Shown here: in pieces, positions 34,001-47,100 of the stretch
How the letters are laid out: every line of letters starts with the position of its first letter
Position numbering within the stretch: position 1 is the first letter of the stretch
Source of the DNA: Pratylenchus scribneri
Taxonomy: Eukaryota; Nematoda; Chromadorea; Rhabditida; Pratylenchidae
DNA length: 64,000 bases
Reading direction: 5' to 3'
Assembly (NCBI GenBank): GCA_030063045.1
Contig: JAQSEB010000004.1
Span: 62,001-126,000 of the forward strand
Notes under the pieces: model-generated
What the model saw: the letters and a program-made list of their open reading frames with translations, nothing else
The model's database searches: none
What the model was told of the DNA's origin: nothing
Position numbers and translations under genes: made by a program

Positions 34001-35049
34001 AAGCAATTCTCTCAATGGACGATGACATCGATTTGAAACAATATGAAATTATATTCGCTTTTCGGGTTTGGCGAGAACAAAGGGATCGAATTGTCGGCTT
34101 TCCGGCCCGTTATAATGCTCATTTTGATGGTGACACATTTTATAATAGCAATCATACTTGCCAATACAGTATTGTGTTGACCGGTGCTGCATTCATTCAT
34201 AAGGTAGGATTTTATTTGATTATATTCATTAAAGCCCGGATAATTAAACAAATCGGTACTTTTTTTATATAATTTAATCAAGACATCAAATTTTTTAACT
34301 TTAATGATAGATTAAAAATAAAAAAAAGTAGTGACTGTAAACTAAAAGCTTTAGTCAATTGGCGAAGAAGATAGTCTGGCTTAATTAAAGCCAAGCTGCA
34401 GGTTCGAATCCTACCCTCGACCAATAATTTTTTTATGATCAAAAAAATCGAGTCTGATATTTTTATGCATTTTTCTCGGAAAATTTAGTTAAAATATATT
34501 CAAAAACATATTAAAAGCCAAATTTTTGCCACAAGCACAGACATACTAAATTTCACTATTTTTAAATGCATAACTATCCAGTCCTTAATTCTATTTATTC
34601 ATTTTCATATATTTTAAGTTTTACTTCAATGCCTACACTTTCCATATGCCCCAAATAATTCGCACAAAAGTGGATGAATGGATGAATTGCGAGGATTTGG
34701 CAATGAATTTTTTGGTCGCACATTTAACCCGAAAGCCACCAATAAAAACGACCAGTAAATGGACATTAAAGTGAGTTCAAAAAGAAATTTTAATAAAATC
34801 AATTTTAAAAGATGTCCAACTTGTGCGGAAACTCTCTCAAAGGACATTGAGCATTTCAATGAACGCCATGAATGCATTAGATTTTTCACGTAATTTTAAA
34901 TAAAATTTTTTTTTAAAAAAATAATTAAAATAATTTTTAGGCGTGTTTATGGCTACAATCCATTATTGTATACTCAATTTCGCGTTGATTCAGTGCTCTT
35001 CAAAACACGGGTCCCAGCAAATCATCAGAAATGCTTTAGATACGTGTAA
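31007..35049 (+). CDS. rib-2: Exostosin-like 3 (EXTL3/RIB-2) glycosyltransferase
   Basis: Fourteen exons: 31007-31289, 31335-31521, 31559-31864, 31905-32079, 32121-32265, 32310-32537, 32809-32996, 33039-33089, 33134-33329, 33738-33775, 33820-34203, 34619-34770, 34812-34889, 34941-35049; 839 residues. Type II membrane protein: short basic N-terminus, one membrane segment ([17 protein letters not shown]), coiled-coil stem, exostosin (GT47) domain, then a GT64 domain with [31 protein letters not shown], the DDD metal site (Asp666-668), [35 protein letters not shown] and the end [14 protein letters not shown]. These match EXTL3, which starts and extends heparan sulfate chains in the Golgi; C. elegans RIB-2 is the orthologue. 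Introns 6, 9 and 11 carry related tRNA-like mobile elements. Confidence 0.95.
32565..32762. mobile_element. tRNA-bearing inverted-repeat element 1 in EXTL3 intron
   Basis: Starts GAGCCCGGATAG and ends CTATCCGGGTTTT (inverted termini). The interior 32662-32729 is tRNA-like with a strong B-box GTGGGTTCGAATCCCGCC and complementary ends TTGGTC / GACCAA, followed by a T-run. Confidence 0.65.
33347..33699. mobile_element. tRNA-bearing inverted-repeat element 2 in EXTL3 intron
   Basis: Starts GAGCCCGGATAGTTAAGCA, ends TGCATAACAATCCGAGCTTA. tRNA-like core 33455-33527 with B-box GTGGGTTCGAATCCCACC, then AATAATTTTTTA. Confidence 0.65.
34233..34584. mobile_element. tRNA-bearing inverted-repeat element 3 in EXTL3 intron
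   Basis: Starts AGCCCGGATAATTAAACA, ends TGCATAACTATCCAG. tRNA-like core 34350-34424 with TTAGTCAATTGGCGAAGAAG and B-box CAGGTTCGAATCCTACC. Confidence 0.65.
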
Positions 35050-35250
35050 AAATGATATAATTATATTGATTTTTGCCATCAAATTGTTCTCATTCCATTT
35101 TTTTATTATTTATTTATTTTATTGTTTATAAAATAAAATTTTTTTTTAAATATTTATGTTAATAAATGTTCACAAAAAATGATCAAATCATTCTTATGCC
35201 TATGCCTTTAATTAAATATTTTTCCAAAAATACAGTATTGAAGATTAAAG

Positions 35251-37902
35251 ATGTACCCTCAGGGAAATAACTTTTTTGCCTTATCAAGGGTAAATAAATT
35301 TAATAAAATTAATTTTCTACATAATTTATTTGCACAGGATAATATTGGAATCAAAAAAGAATTGGAAAATTATATTGCCAATCAAGAAAATCATCAATTT
35401 TGCTTGCCCGATGGAGAATTCTGCTTCTTTTATTTCAATGTAAAAATCAGAAAATTGCAATGAATTCATATTTATTTACAATTTTAGGAAAATTGCCTAA
35501 TATTTGGTCGTGATGTGTTCGGAAGGAAGTCACTTTGTTGGCGAATTGGTCACTCCAAAATAGATTCTGATAATAAAAGTTGCGAATTTCAACTGTCAGT
35601 GTTGCCTGGCTTAACAAATGAGGTGGAAAATTGCAATAAGAAAGATTAATCAACAAAACAATTTTAGAGAGATTGGCATGAAGTCCCGCCCGGAACCATT
35701 TTCTCAATTCCATTAAATGGGGCAGAGGCTGAAAGCAAATTGAATCCAAAATTGGGCACCATTTTCCCTTCAAATCCAATTCTTGATTTTCATGCCAAAA
35801 TCCACGGCGAAATGGAGGAATTTGTTGCCAAGCAAATTTTTGTACAATCACATTATCCAATAGGCCATTCCCAGGAAAATCCAATCTTCAAGACATTCAC
35901 CCGAATTCTTTATAAATATTTGGATTCAGGAATTTTGCTTCAGGCAATATTTTATTTGCCAAAATTATTTAAAACTTTTCATTTAGCCGAATCCGGTAGA
36001 ATATTCAATAAATTCGAAGAAGCCAGAATTTGTCGAATATACAACTGAATTTGTGCAAAGATTTCAAGCAGCCATCGAAAATATCCTCAAAACTGTTCCA
36101 CTCATTACTGAAGGATTTACGGATTCAATAGAAGTTCCAGTGCTTTTTTCTGGTGGAGTTGACAGTATGATGGTCGCTTTGAGTATTGACGATGTCTTCC
36201 GCCGATCATTTGAAGATGGAGATGGGCTCTATTCCCGTTGGAAAATTCTATTATTTAATGTGGCATTTGGAGAAAAAGACGAGGTGGATGCTGGGGATCC
36301 GAAATTAAAACTTGCTGGAAAATTTTTATTCCAAAAATACTATTTTCAAATCTAATTTCTAATTTTAAAGGATTATAATGAAGCATCCGATCGATTACAA
36401 AGCATTTTGGCTTTTGAGCAATTGAAGCAAAGGAATCGGTTCGGTGAGCACAATCAATCTTACTTTCATTATTAATTTAACACTTTTTACAGGCGAAAAT
36501 CATGAAAATCCATATTCACTCATCCTGGTGAATGTTCCCAAAAGTGAATTAATTGAATGCCGACAAAAATTCATTGCGAATTCAATTTTCCCATCAAAAA
36601 CTGTGCTCGATGATTCCATTGGATGTGTTCTTTGGTTTGCCTCAAGAATGGAAGGAATTGAATATGGAATTGAAGGCGAAGGAAGCCCCAGAAAAATGTG
36701 AGTATAAATTTATTTTATTTCACTATAATCAGAACACAATTTAATCGAAAACACATTTTTCTTAGTTAATCGAAAACACATTTTTCTTAGTTAATCCAAA
36801 ACACATTTTTCTTCTTAGTTAATCGAAAACACATTTTTCTTAGTTTAAGTTTATCGAAAAACATTTTTCTTAGTTAATCGAAAAACATTTTTCTTAGTTA
36901 ATCGAAAAGACATTTTTCTTAGTTAATCGAAAACACATTTTTCTTAGTTAATCTAAAACACATTTTTCTTAACAATCGAAAACACATTTTTCTTAGTTAA
37001 TCGAAAACACATTTTTCTTAGTTAATCGAAAACACATTTTTCTTAGTTAATCTAAAACACATTTTTCTTAGTTAATCTAAAACACATTTTTCTTAGTTAA
37101 TCGAAAACACATTTTTCTTAGTTAATCTAAAACACATTTTTCTTAGTTAATCTAAAACACATTTTTCTTAGTTAATCTAAAACACATTTTTCTTAGTTAA
37201 TCTAAAACACATTTTTCTTAGTTAATCTAAAACACATTTTTCTTAGTTAATCGAAAACACATTTTTCTTAGTTAATCCAAAAACATTTTTCTTAGTTAAT
37301 CCAAAACACATTTTTCTTAGTTAATCGAAAACACATTTTTCTTAATTAAATAACAATAATTTTAAAATTTAAGTGAATGCAAAATTCCATTCGCCTTTGT
37401 GGGCTCCGGCTCAGATGAACAATTGGGTGGATATGCCAGACATCGGACGTGTTTTGCGGCAAAAGGGCTCGGAGCATTGGCTGCAGAATTATCCATGGAA
37501 ATGCACAGAATTGGTGAACGCAATTTTGGACGAGATGACCGTGTGGGGATGAGTAATGGACGCACAATTTTGTTAGTCAAAACATTTTTTACAAATAATT
37601 TCCCACGTAAAAATAGGGCCCCATTCCTGGAAGAGCCATTCGTCCGTTGGCTCAACAATGTGCCGACGGCAATAAAAACCGGATATTCACTGACAGCCGC
37701 CGCCAATTCCAACAAATTTTTGCTTCAGAATGCACTTCGCTCGTTGGGTGTGGGGGAAACAATTTTATTGCACCCGAAAAGAGCCATGCAATTTGGGAGC
37801 GGAATTGCCAAAGTGGACAAAGTGCCGGGCCAAAAGGGCAGCGACATTTGCCAACGGCTGCTTCAAAACAAAGGAAAAGAAGAGTCGAAAGAGAATGAAT
37901 GA
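35251..37902 (+). CDS. ASNSD1-like asparagine-synthetase-domain protein, short N-terminus
   Basis: Nine exons: 35251-35289, 35338-35439, 35488-35622, 35668-35943, 35987-36283, 36371-36443, 36493-36697, 37374-37571, 37617-37902; 536 residues. Carries FGRDVFGRKSLCW (end of the glutaminase-like half), the ATP pyrophosphatase loop SGGVDS (239-244), TVLDDSIGCVLWFASR, GSGSDEQLGGYARHR, RNFGRDDRV and LHPKRAMQFGSGIAK, all wording of ASNSD1. The usual MCGI start with the amidotransferase Cys and the following RGP motif are missing; the first Met with a good frame is at 35251, only 201 bp after the EXTL3 stop. Intron 4 starts with GC (35944). Intron 7 contains a 25-bp minisatellite. Function of ASNSD1 itself is poorly known. 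Confidence 0.9.
36745..37345. repeat. 25-bp minisatellite in ASNSD1 intron
   Basis: About two dozen tandem units of the form GTTAATCGAAAACACATTTTT-CTTA with CGA/CTA/CCA variants and a few length changes; fills intron 7. Confidence 0.95.
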
Positions 37903-40900
37903 ATGATAATAGAATGTTTTTTAATCCAATTTCCCTGTTGCCGAAAAAAATATTAAATTAATTGGATTACCCTCGCATTTTGGCTTTATCATCAAAAACC
38001 ATTTTGCACTAATGAGAGTGGATGAGGCACAGACAGAGGACATAAAAAGCAAAAAATGGGCCGTAATTGCGTCGTCAATTCGGTCACTGTCCTTTCCACC
38101 CTACAAATTCCCTGGGGAATGCCAAAGACCTTTAATTCCGACCTCATATTTCCCTTCACTTTCCTGTTTAAACCCATCTTTCTCCTTGTTTCCCCAAAGA
38201 AATAATTGACGAATGAGAAGATTTGTGTTTTTCCATGGTTAATTCATCAATTTAAATAAAAGGTCAAAGCATTTTGCAAAGGAAAGGAAACCCATCAAAA
38301 ATTGCTTCCGCTTTTTTGCTATTTACATTTATCGGCAATTACAATAAAAAGGAACAATTCCACTTATAATTCAGAATGGCAAATGCTAAAATGAGAACAT
38401 TTAGGGAAACATTTTAGGAAGCAAAAATGGATGGAATGAATTTAATGAACCCGTGGAAAAATTAGCATTCCAAATTCCATCATAAATAAATTAGATTCGC
38501 GCAAATTCCTCCCTCCCTCCTTCCCGGGCACAAACATCAATTCCACACTATTCTTTATGCCTATTTACACAATTTTATTGTCCAATTATTTCCATTTCCA
38601 ACTTCCATTTTTTATTCATTACTTTTCACATTTTGGCCATTCTTACCGGTCGAAATCTCAATGAAATATGAAACAAACACAATTGGGGCGACGGTTACCG
38701 TTGATACGCGACAACCAAAAAAAATTGAATTTACCATCTGGCCGGCACGAACGAACACACCAAAACCAAAGACAAACATTCAAACCAACTATGGTACAAA
38801 AATGCCAGCGGAGGCTTCGTTCCCAAGTCAACATTCATTCATTTATCCCTTCCCATTCAACTCTGTTGGGCCTTTGCTTTTTGGGCATATCAGCTTTCCT
38901 CTCTCAATCCACCTTTCCAAGCTCATTTTCCCATGAAGTCAGCTTTCGGCCAAATTATTTAGTACTCCCATTTTTTGTGCCCAATTTGTCGACTTTAATC
39001 GAAATTAGAATGCGCACCAAAATTCCAAAGCATGGGAAAATTAAACTAATTTTCTAAATAATTTTTGGCCCAATCCCCCTATTTTCTCTCATTTTTAATC
39101 AATTTTCGTCCATTTCATTCTTTGCTCTGCTGTATTAATTATTTTAGACATTTGCCACCTATCCCCATTCTGCTTTTTATGAAGGGAATTATTCCCATCG
39201 TATACCAAATTTATTTGCCCAAATCACAATGATCTTCTGCTACCGAAATCCCTTTCCTTTCTATTTTTGGTAAAACATCTGTTTTTTAATCAAAAGGCAA
39301 CAATTTTTGGACAAATAAATATTTTTTCCAATTCTTGGAAAAATGCGGAAAAAACAGATGCAAAAAATATATTAGAATGGCCCCAAAACAAAATGTTACA
39401 AAAATGTGTTGGGCTTCCTTTTTGTGGTGCCGAATTAGTCACACAAAATATTCTTTCATTTTCACACCACACCTATATCGCCCACAACAATGTATTCCAA
39501 AATATAAATGGAATTAAAATGTAATTGTCAATGCCAATAACAATAGTGCCCATGAGGACTTTTCCTATTTGTCTTACTGTATCACTAATTTTTGCCTAAT
39601 CACCCTGTCACCCATCAATCAAATATTGCCCCAATCTGCCTTTTTAAATCCACTCTTTTTCCCCTACAGTATTCACTTTTTCATCACTTTTACGATGTTC
39701 TGTTTATCACAATTTTTCCGTACATCAGATAAATATATTTACTAAATTCTCTTGTTCAACTAATCTCAATTCCTTCCTTGGGTCAGTGCAAGGGGGTTTA
39801 GGCAAACGGCGAAGGCCCGGGGAGAAAGTCTTCTAGGCCAACTCTGGCCCCCGAACAACTTTTGTCCCGGGAATAAGGAATATAAATAATTAAATTGGAA
39901 AATTTGGCAATGAAAATTAAGCATCAAAATTTGAACCAATTTGAATCAATTCTAAATCATTAATTCCAATTCTTTTCATTTAATTTCATTCCAATAACTT
40001 TTTAAATGGCTTCTCTCCATTCTCTTTTGTGTGGTCTTTTCTTGGTAGCTTCTTCTTCACAAAAGTGCTTCTTTTAATTTTGTTTTTTCCTGGAAGTACA
40101 AAATAATTTATTTGGCCACATTTAATGAGTCCAATCCCTTTTTCCATTTTCTGCTTAATGAATAAAATGAGGGATTTGGCCAATTATTTGAAGAGGACAT
40201 TTTTTATAGATGAAATAAATTTGACGTGTACTAAAAATGCCATCAAATTGGCCAAATTTCATTAAATTATTCCAAAAAAGTACATTTTCCTCTTATTGAC
40301 TAATTTTGACCAATTTTCTCAATTTAACCCTCTCAAATAATTCAATTTAATGATCAAAAGGTTTAATTTGATTTTCCCACAAAGCACAAAATGAACCAAA
40401 TTTTGGAATATTTTTAAATTTATTTTGCAAATTTTGTATTTTGTCACAAAAAATACAAAATGAGAGAATGTCAATGAGGATGACAAAAATAAATGAATGG
40501 AATAAATATTCTCACAATTATACAATTTTTGGGTTAATTTTCGCAATTTCCGGCCAACTCCAAAAAAAGTGTTGCCATGGGAAAATTTGGAATATGTGGA
40601 TGGATAATTTAATTAAATTCATAAATTTTTACTATTTTCCACGATAATTGGAATTTTCGGTCTTTCACGGAAAATTGTTAAATATGGCCATAGCCGAACA
40701 ATATTCTCTCTCTTTATTCGGCACATCCAAATTTATGCCCTGCCCACAATTCCCATCCCTTTCAATTGGCCATAATTTCCTTTTCGCAACACCCAAATCC
40801 AATTCAAATGCAAATCCCCACTTTTTTGAACATTCTTTATAGTTTTTTATTGAATTTGAATAAGCCATAAATTGATGTCTAGCGGCCCTAAATTTGTCGT

Positions 40901-41169
40901 GCGAATTTGTCAATTTTTTGTCCATTCAATTTTTGACCTTTTTTATTCTCCTTGGAAGGGATTATCCCCCTCCTTTCCTCATTTATATTTGCATTTCAAC
41001 TTTTCTTTATCACAATTTTTCTCAAAAATTCAAGGAGTCGAACAATGTTAATTGATTCCAGAAAACAACCACAATTTTGGCCGCCAATTTTCTTACTTAA
41101 AAAATCCTGAAAATTAGTATGACATTTTTTTCCAAAAAAAACTAATGTCTGTCTCAAAATTTTTCACTT

Positions 41170-41655
41170 TCAATCTTTTTACAAAAATGGCCCAATAATC
41201 CACAAAATTTTAAAATTTTGTTTGCAAATTTTTATATTTGCAAATCGCAACATATTCCTTGCCCGCCCTGTTGGATTGATGTTCTTCAAAGGATTAAAAA
41301 CTTTTTTATTATTTTCTCCATAATATTCTGTTAAAAAAGCATGAAATTTTGCAATTTTTGGTCACTGTAATTTGGAAGAATAAAACAAAAAAAAATGAGG
41401 CCACAGGCCAATTTCTCTCTATAAAATGAGCCAATAATCCACAAATTGGCTCATAGGATTATGTTTGTTTGCAAATTTTTAAATTAAAAAACCATTTATA
41501 TTCCATACCCTGGTTAGATTGATCTTCAAATGATTAATATTTTTTATTATTTTTTAAGGCTCCGTTTTACTCTGAAAAGGGAGAATTTTGCAATTTTTGG
41601 TCGTTGCAATTTGGAAGAATAAACCCCCAAAAATGAGGCCACTTTCCATTTATAA
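41170..41655. repeat. Imperfect tandem duplication, about 240-bp unit
   Basis: CCAATAATCCACAAA, GTTTGCAAATTTTTA, TTAGATTGAT/TTGGATTGAT, and TTTTGCAATTTTTGGTC followed by AATTTGGAAGAATAAA occur in the same order in both halves. Confidence 0.7.
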
Positions 41656-42264
41656 AATGAATAAAACAAGGAGAATATCAATTCCATTCCCTAAATGAAT
41701 ATTTTGCAACATAAACAAAATTTTTGGGATTGTTTTTCTTCCATCCTTCTTCCTGTTTTCATTCCATTCCCTCCCATATATTGTTCGCTTTGAAATGTGA
41801 ATCCATACGAATAGACTTTTGTTTGGTTAAATTAAAATATTTCGAAGAATTGGCCAATGCCGGATGATGTGTTTGTCCTTTTCATCCTCCCACTCCTTGG
41901 CATTGGCATCAAAGTTTTTTTCTTTCCAATAATTCTTCCAAAATTCACAGCTGCCATTCAAACAATTCCTCCCGTCCAATGGCATTTCCTCCTTTCCGCC
42001 ACTTCCATTCGGCCCTCCTCCCCCAATTTTTTGTTCCATTGTTCCAAAATTTTATTTGCACTTTTGCACAGCGTGATTTCCCTGTTGAAGCCAAAATTTT
42101 TTCATAAACAAGATTGGATTTTGCTCATAAAAATTGGCCAAAAAATTGTTTTGGCCATATTTTCATTGCCTAAAAAGCCAAAACATTCCAATTATCAAAA
42201 TAATAACAAAGAAATAATCAGAACTATGACAATAAAAGTGCATTAAAGGGTTGGAGCGAGGCAA

Positions 42265-43010
42265 ACGCCCTTTTAGGCCATTCCACTCTTAAATGGCGGA
42301 AATTAAGGAAATAAAATAGCCACACCGCCTACTTTTCTTGGTTAAGCTTTTAAGAAATTACCAAAGTGTTAGGGAAAGGATTTCATTTTGTCACCAATCC
42401 ATCCATCCATTCGCACTTTCTTGCAATTAAAATTTGCGCCTAGAATTGCCATCTCCACCCATCAGCCACCACCACTGGCCCTGATGACCTGAAATCTCGA
42501 GGACGTTTTAAATGGCGGAAATTGAGGAAATTCAATAGCCACACCTCCCCCGCCCCTACTTTTTGGTTCAGGAAACAACCAAAAGCAGGGAAAAAGATTT
42601 GATTTTGCCAACATTCCAACAAAACAATCTCACTTTCCTGCAATTAAAATGTACACCTGGGATGTACCCTCCACCCACTATCAAAACGTGCCGACAATCT
42701 GAAATCAATCCAACTCCATCTTTGGCCAATTCCCATCATCGCTTCCTTTGGCTTCTTCTCAACAAATGCTCTAGGCCATTCCATCTCTAAATGGCGGAAA
42801 TTAAGGAAATTGGCCTACTTTTCTTAGTTGGAAAGGACTTAAAGTAGATGATTGGATTTGATTTTGACACCATCCATTCTCACTTTCCTGCAATTAAAAT
42901 TAGCCTCTGGGATGCCCCCTCCGCCCACTACCCAAACATGCCGACGACCCGAATATCCTCTTTGGCCAATTTCCATCATCGCTTTCTTTGGCTTCTTCTT
43001 ATCCCCCAGC
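42265..43010. repeat. Three-unit degenerate tandem repeat, about 250-bp unit
   Basis: Each unit has AAATGGCGGAAATTAAGGAAA (or near), CACTTTCCTGCAATTAAAAT, a CCC(T)CC-CCCACTA patch and GCCGACGA/GCCGACAA; two have CCATCATCGCTT-CTTTGGCTTC. Confidence 0.75.
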
Positions 43011-43931
43011 AGTTTTAATCCGGATGAAGGACACATTCCCCTTTTCCATAATCTAAAGAATGCTATTCCATCCAAATTGGTGTTTGGCCAAATCGTTGTT
43101 TTTGCCACAAAATGTGCCCATCTTTCCGTCACTCCCCAATCCGCGCCAGATGACTGCTGCGCTCGATTCCGTCAGTTCCGGAGCCTTTTTCATCCCTTTC
43201 CTCCTCCCTAATTCCATTTATTTCGCTCTTTTTGCCCTTCGAAGAAAGGCGCAAAAAAATTAAATGAGGCCAATTTCCTTTTTCGATTCCTCCTCCTCCC
43301 TTTTCCCTATTAAATATTTCTAGGCCAATTCACATCAATCACCGTTTCATCAAAAAAAGGAAGGAATGGGCCATTTGGGTGGTCCCCATTTTATGCCATT
43401 CCATTTTCCCTTTTGCTTTATGGCCATAAAAGGCCATTTTTGTGCCATTTCCGATTTTAATTTTTGCCACCCATTTTTGGTTACTTCCCCTCTTCTCCCA
43501 CCCATTTAAACTCAATAATAGCGAATTTAGGAGGTCGCCTTTTCCACCCACTTTTCTACTTTTTGTGCCTAATTTGCCGCCAGACTGTATTTTGTACCAG
43601 CCGTAAAATTCCAACCTTTTTATTTTTCCATTATTAGGTACGAAAAATCAATTAAAAGTCCCCATAATGATGGCGATTTTTGCCTTCAATTAAAGGATTT
43701 TCATTTTGACCGGAAAGCACCGCGCGTGACCAAATATTTTTCAGATATCAAACCAATATACTTAGTATTCATTTTATTCATTGACTTAATTTGAATTTAA
43801 TAATTTTCCCCATTTACCCTAAAATTGTTGCATTTCCTCTTTCCAAATTCCCACATTTTCCCCTTTTGACCCCAATTTCTATCATTTCTATTTTAGTTAT
43901 TGGCCACAATCATCCGTTCAATACTTTCTCA

Positions 43932-43947
43932 CCCCCCCCCCCCCCCC
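43932..43947. repeat. 16-base C homopolymer
   Basis: Uninterrupted C16 in an AT-rich background; similar tracts at 49978-49996 and 55783-55801. Confidence 0.9.
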
Positions 43948-44194
43948 ATGTTTTCCCTATCATTCCAAAAATGGTTTTAGTATTGGGCCAAAATTGCGTG
44001 AGAACCTATTAAACTATGCGCCAAACACAAAAAGTCACCAATCTCCCAAGAATATTTCACCCCAAATGCAAAAACTTCTCATGCCAATTCACCTAAATTT
44101 CCTTAAATTTGCCCACACATTTCCCCATAAAATAAAAAAACCACTCTTTACCCTACCTCTAATATACAATCTTCGATTATTTTAAGGTAGAAAA

Positions 44195-47100
44195 ATGGAT
44201 TTTGATGTCACTTCAATAATAACGGAATCCGTCGATGCCCAAAATGGAACATCGACGGCAGAGAATATTAATAAGACTTCATTGGCATTAGCCGAATTGG
44301 GGGAGGAGGCAGAGGATGAGCAAATGCTTCCACCGGAACATTTATTCAGCGATTACATTGAAATTGTCTATTTGGGTGCGGTCATAATCGCCGGTTTGGC
44401 GCTGAATTTTTGCGTTTTGAAAAGATTGCTTCGCGAAAGGCGATTGGAGGAACGAAGTGGAAGGCCAAAGGCATGCTAAAATCCCAAATTTATTTCTTCA
44501 ATTCACATTTAGAATGGTTTTGTGCTGCTCAAATTAAATTTGAATATCAGCGATTTGCTCATTTTGCTCATTCATGCCACGGGGAAATTCGGCTGGCTGA
44601 TTACCTATGAATGGAAGGGCGGCGAACATCTTTGCCGGCTTTTCAATTTCCTCTCAATGTTCACCCTTTATCTCTCCTCAAATATTGTCATTTGCATTGC
44701 CGTTGACCGGTTGTTGACAGTTTTGAAGGCACAAAAGATTAACACGGGCAAAAGGAAGGTTGGCTGACTTTGACCAAAATTTGGCCAATTCATTCATTTT
44801 CATTTGATTTTAGTTAAATTTGGTCCGGCTGATGCTTTTGTTGGCCTGGTCCTTTTCCATTTTATTCAGTTTGCCCCAATTATTTGTGTGGACAACGTAC
44901 AATCCATTTCGGCTTTCTAATTCCCAGGGATGGGTCCAGTGCACGGATGTAAGCCAATTTTGAGTGTTAAATCAATCTTTGATTGAAATTGAAATCATAG
45001 ATTTGGAGCATTGACCGATATGAACGATATTTGGTTGAACAATTGGCAGTGGCCAAAAATGAGAACGAGACGGAGAAGGGAAATCGAAATATTATATTGA
45101 GCACTGCCGTCCAAAATGGATATGAATTGGCACATTTGGTAGGCAATTGGCTTATTTCAAAATTGAGAATATATTTATTAGTCCTAATCTAGGGGTAATT
45201 TTTAGGTGAGAGCTAGGACTAGGCTCTCGCCTGCTATCACATCGGGCCTTCGCCGGAAATCTAAAGCCCACAGTGACCCAAAAGTCCAAAAACGGGATAG
45301 GGATTTGAGGGGAAGGAACCTTCAAATCATTTGTTTATCTGTTGTACGGAAAAATGTGATAATGGACCATCGCAAAAGTGAACATTTTAAATAGAAAAGA
45401 CGGTTTAAAAAGGGGGAGCTTGGGGCAATATTTGATTGATGATTATAGGTAAAAAGTGGGTGGTTAAAAGTGGGTACTGTAGGAAAAATAGGAAAGGCCC
45501 TTTGGCATTATTGGCAAATTTAGAATATTTTCTATTCAGTTCCTTGTCTTCTATGGCCCATTGATTGTGTTGATCTTCTGCTATGCCCTCATTTCCACTC
45601 GGCTAATTCATTTTGCCGCAAATAATCCACGCAATTCAGCATTACAGGTTACCCAAAAATGTATTCAATTTATCCAAAGTTCCATTTCAGCAGCCATCCA
45701 CCAATGAGAATGCCCCATTTTCGGGTGTTAATATTGCCGAAAATGGCCGTCAATATTGCAAAAGGGCATCCATCAAAAGTTTTCCCGCCGTCAAGCTGTA
45801 TGCGCCATTGGCGGATCGAAGGCGCCGAAAATCGCATCATTCAAATGTGCCAATGATTGATATTCATGAAGTGTCCACAAGGGCAGAGGAAACAAGCATT
45901 TCAACGGAACAACCAAGTTCTTTACAATGCCAAAAATGTCAAAATGATGAAGGTAAATTAGGCTTAATCTGGCCTAATCTAGGACTAAAGTTATTTAGGG
46001 CGAGAGCTGATGAGCCCAGGCTCTCGAAAGGCCTTAGGATCTATGCTTCAAATGGCCCAAGGAATGGGATAGGGGTTAGAGTCGAATTAACTTTAAATTA
46101 TATTTTATTTATCTGTTGTACAAAAAATGTGATAAAAATATGAAGGGAAAAGAAGAAAGAAAGGGTTTTTAAAAAGGCAATTGGGGACAATATTTGATTG
46201 ATTGTGTGACAGGATGATTAGGCAAAAAGTTGGGGTAGAGTAGGATGAATAGGAAAGACCCTTAGACATTATTGGCATTGATAGTAAAACGAAAAATGTT
46301 GCCTTAAAATGAATTTTCCTCATTTTTAGCCGATGATTCCACAACTCCAATTGCCCCATTGATGAGCGGGTGCAAACATCGTCCCTCAAACAATTCCCTA
46401 CCAATTTATGGCATTCGAACTTGTCGAAAAGAAATTGTTGAGGATGAATTCCCCGGGGCCAAAACAATTTTGGTCCATTGTAATTATTCACCGAATGGAA
46501 TTGTTCATTCTTGCTCATCAAATTCATCACTTTCCACGGTGGCATTTAAAAAATCAACAAAAAATGGCAAAAAACAACAACGAATTTTGGTGCGACTTCG
46601 CGACTCATTCCGCAATTCCATCAACAAAAAGGTTCGTTGAAAGAAGCCAATTCATTCGAAGCCCTCAAAAGTTGACCTTCTCCCTACCATATAATACTCC
46701 CTCTCTAATAATAATTTACGTCACTAAACTTTTTTAATCCACCAAAATTGCAGTTTCATCATCAGTCGGCGGGTAATCAGCTTAAAGCAAATCTGGCATT
46801 TCATTGCTCGGCGACAAGTTTAAATAATGGCATCGAGCATCAATGTCAAAAGGCAAATGCGACAAAGGAAAAACAACAGAAAGAGAAGGGCTTCTTTTGG
46901 TTGAACATTTGTCAAAGATTGGCCAATTGGTGGAACATCTGGAAAAGCAAAAGAGAAGAAGCCGACGGAAGTGGCCATGATGGTAAATTTTTGGGAAAAA
47001 ATTGGGCAAAAAATTGAATGAATATTTGGGGGTTGCTTTTGCCATCCATCTGCTATCTATTTTCATTCATTCATTCATTCATTCAATCCATTCATTTCTT

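Larger units (their letters stand above)
37903..44194. other. 6.3-kb intergenic region with local duplications
   Basis: No gene supported on either strand; open frames are short and lack motifs. It contains a tandem duplication of about 240 bp (41170-41655), a three-unit degenerate repeat (42265-43010), a 16-C tract (43932-43947) and the dispersed repeat near 40277. The promoter of the first GPCR gene should be near the right end. Confidence 0.5.

Noticed and set aside
32662..34424. Functional tRNA genes
   Set aside because: B-boxes are good but D and anticodon arms are poor and the sequences lie inside repeated mobile elements.
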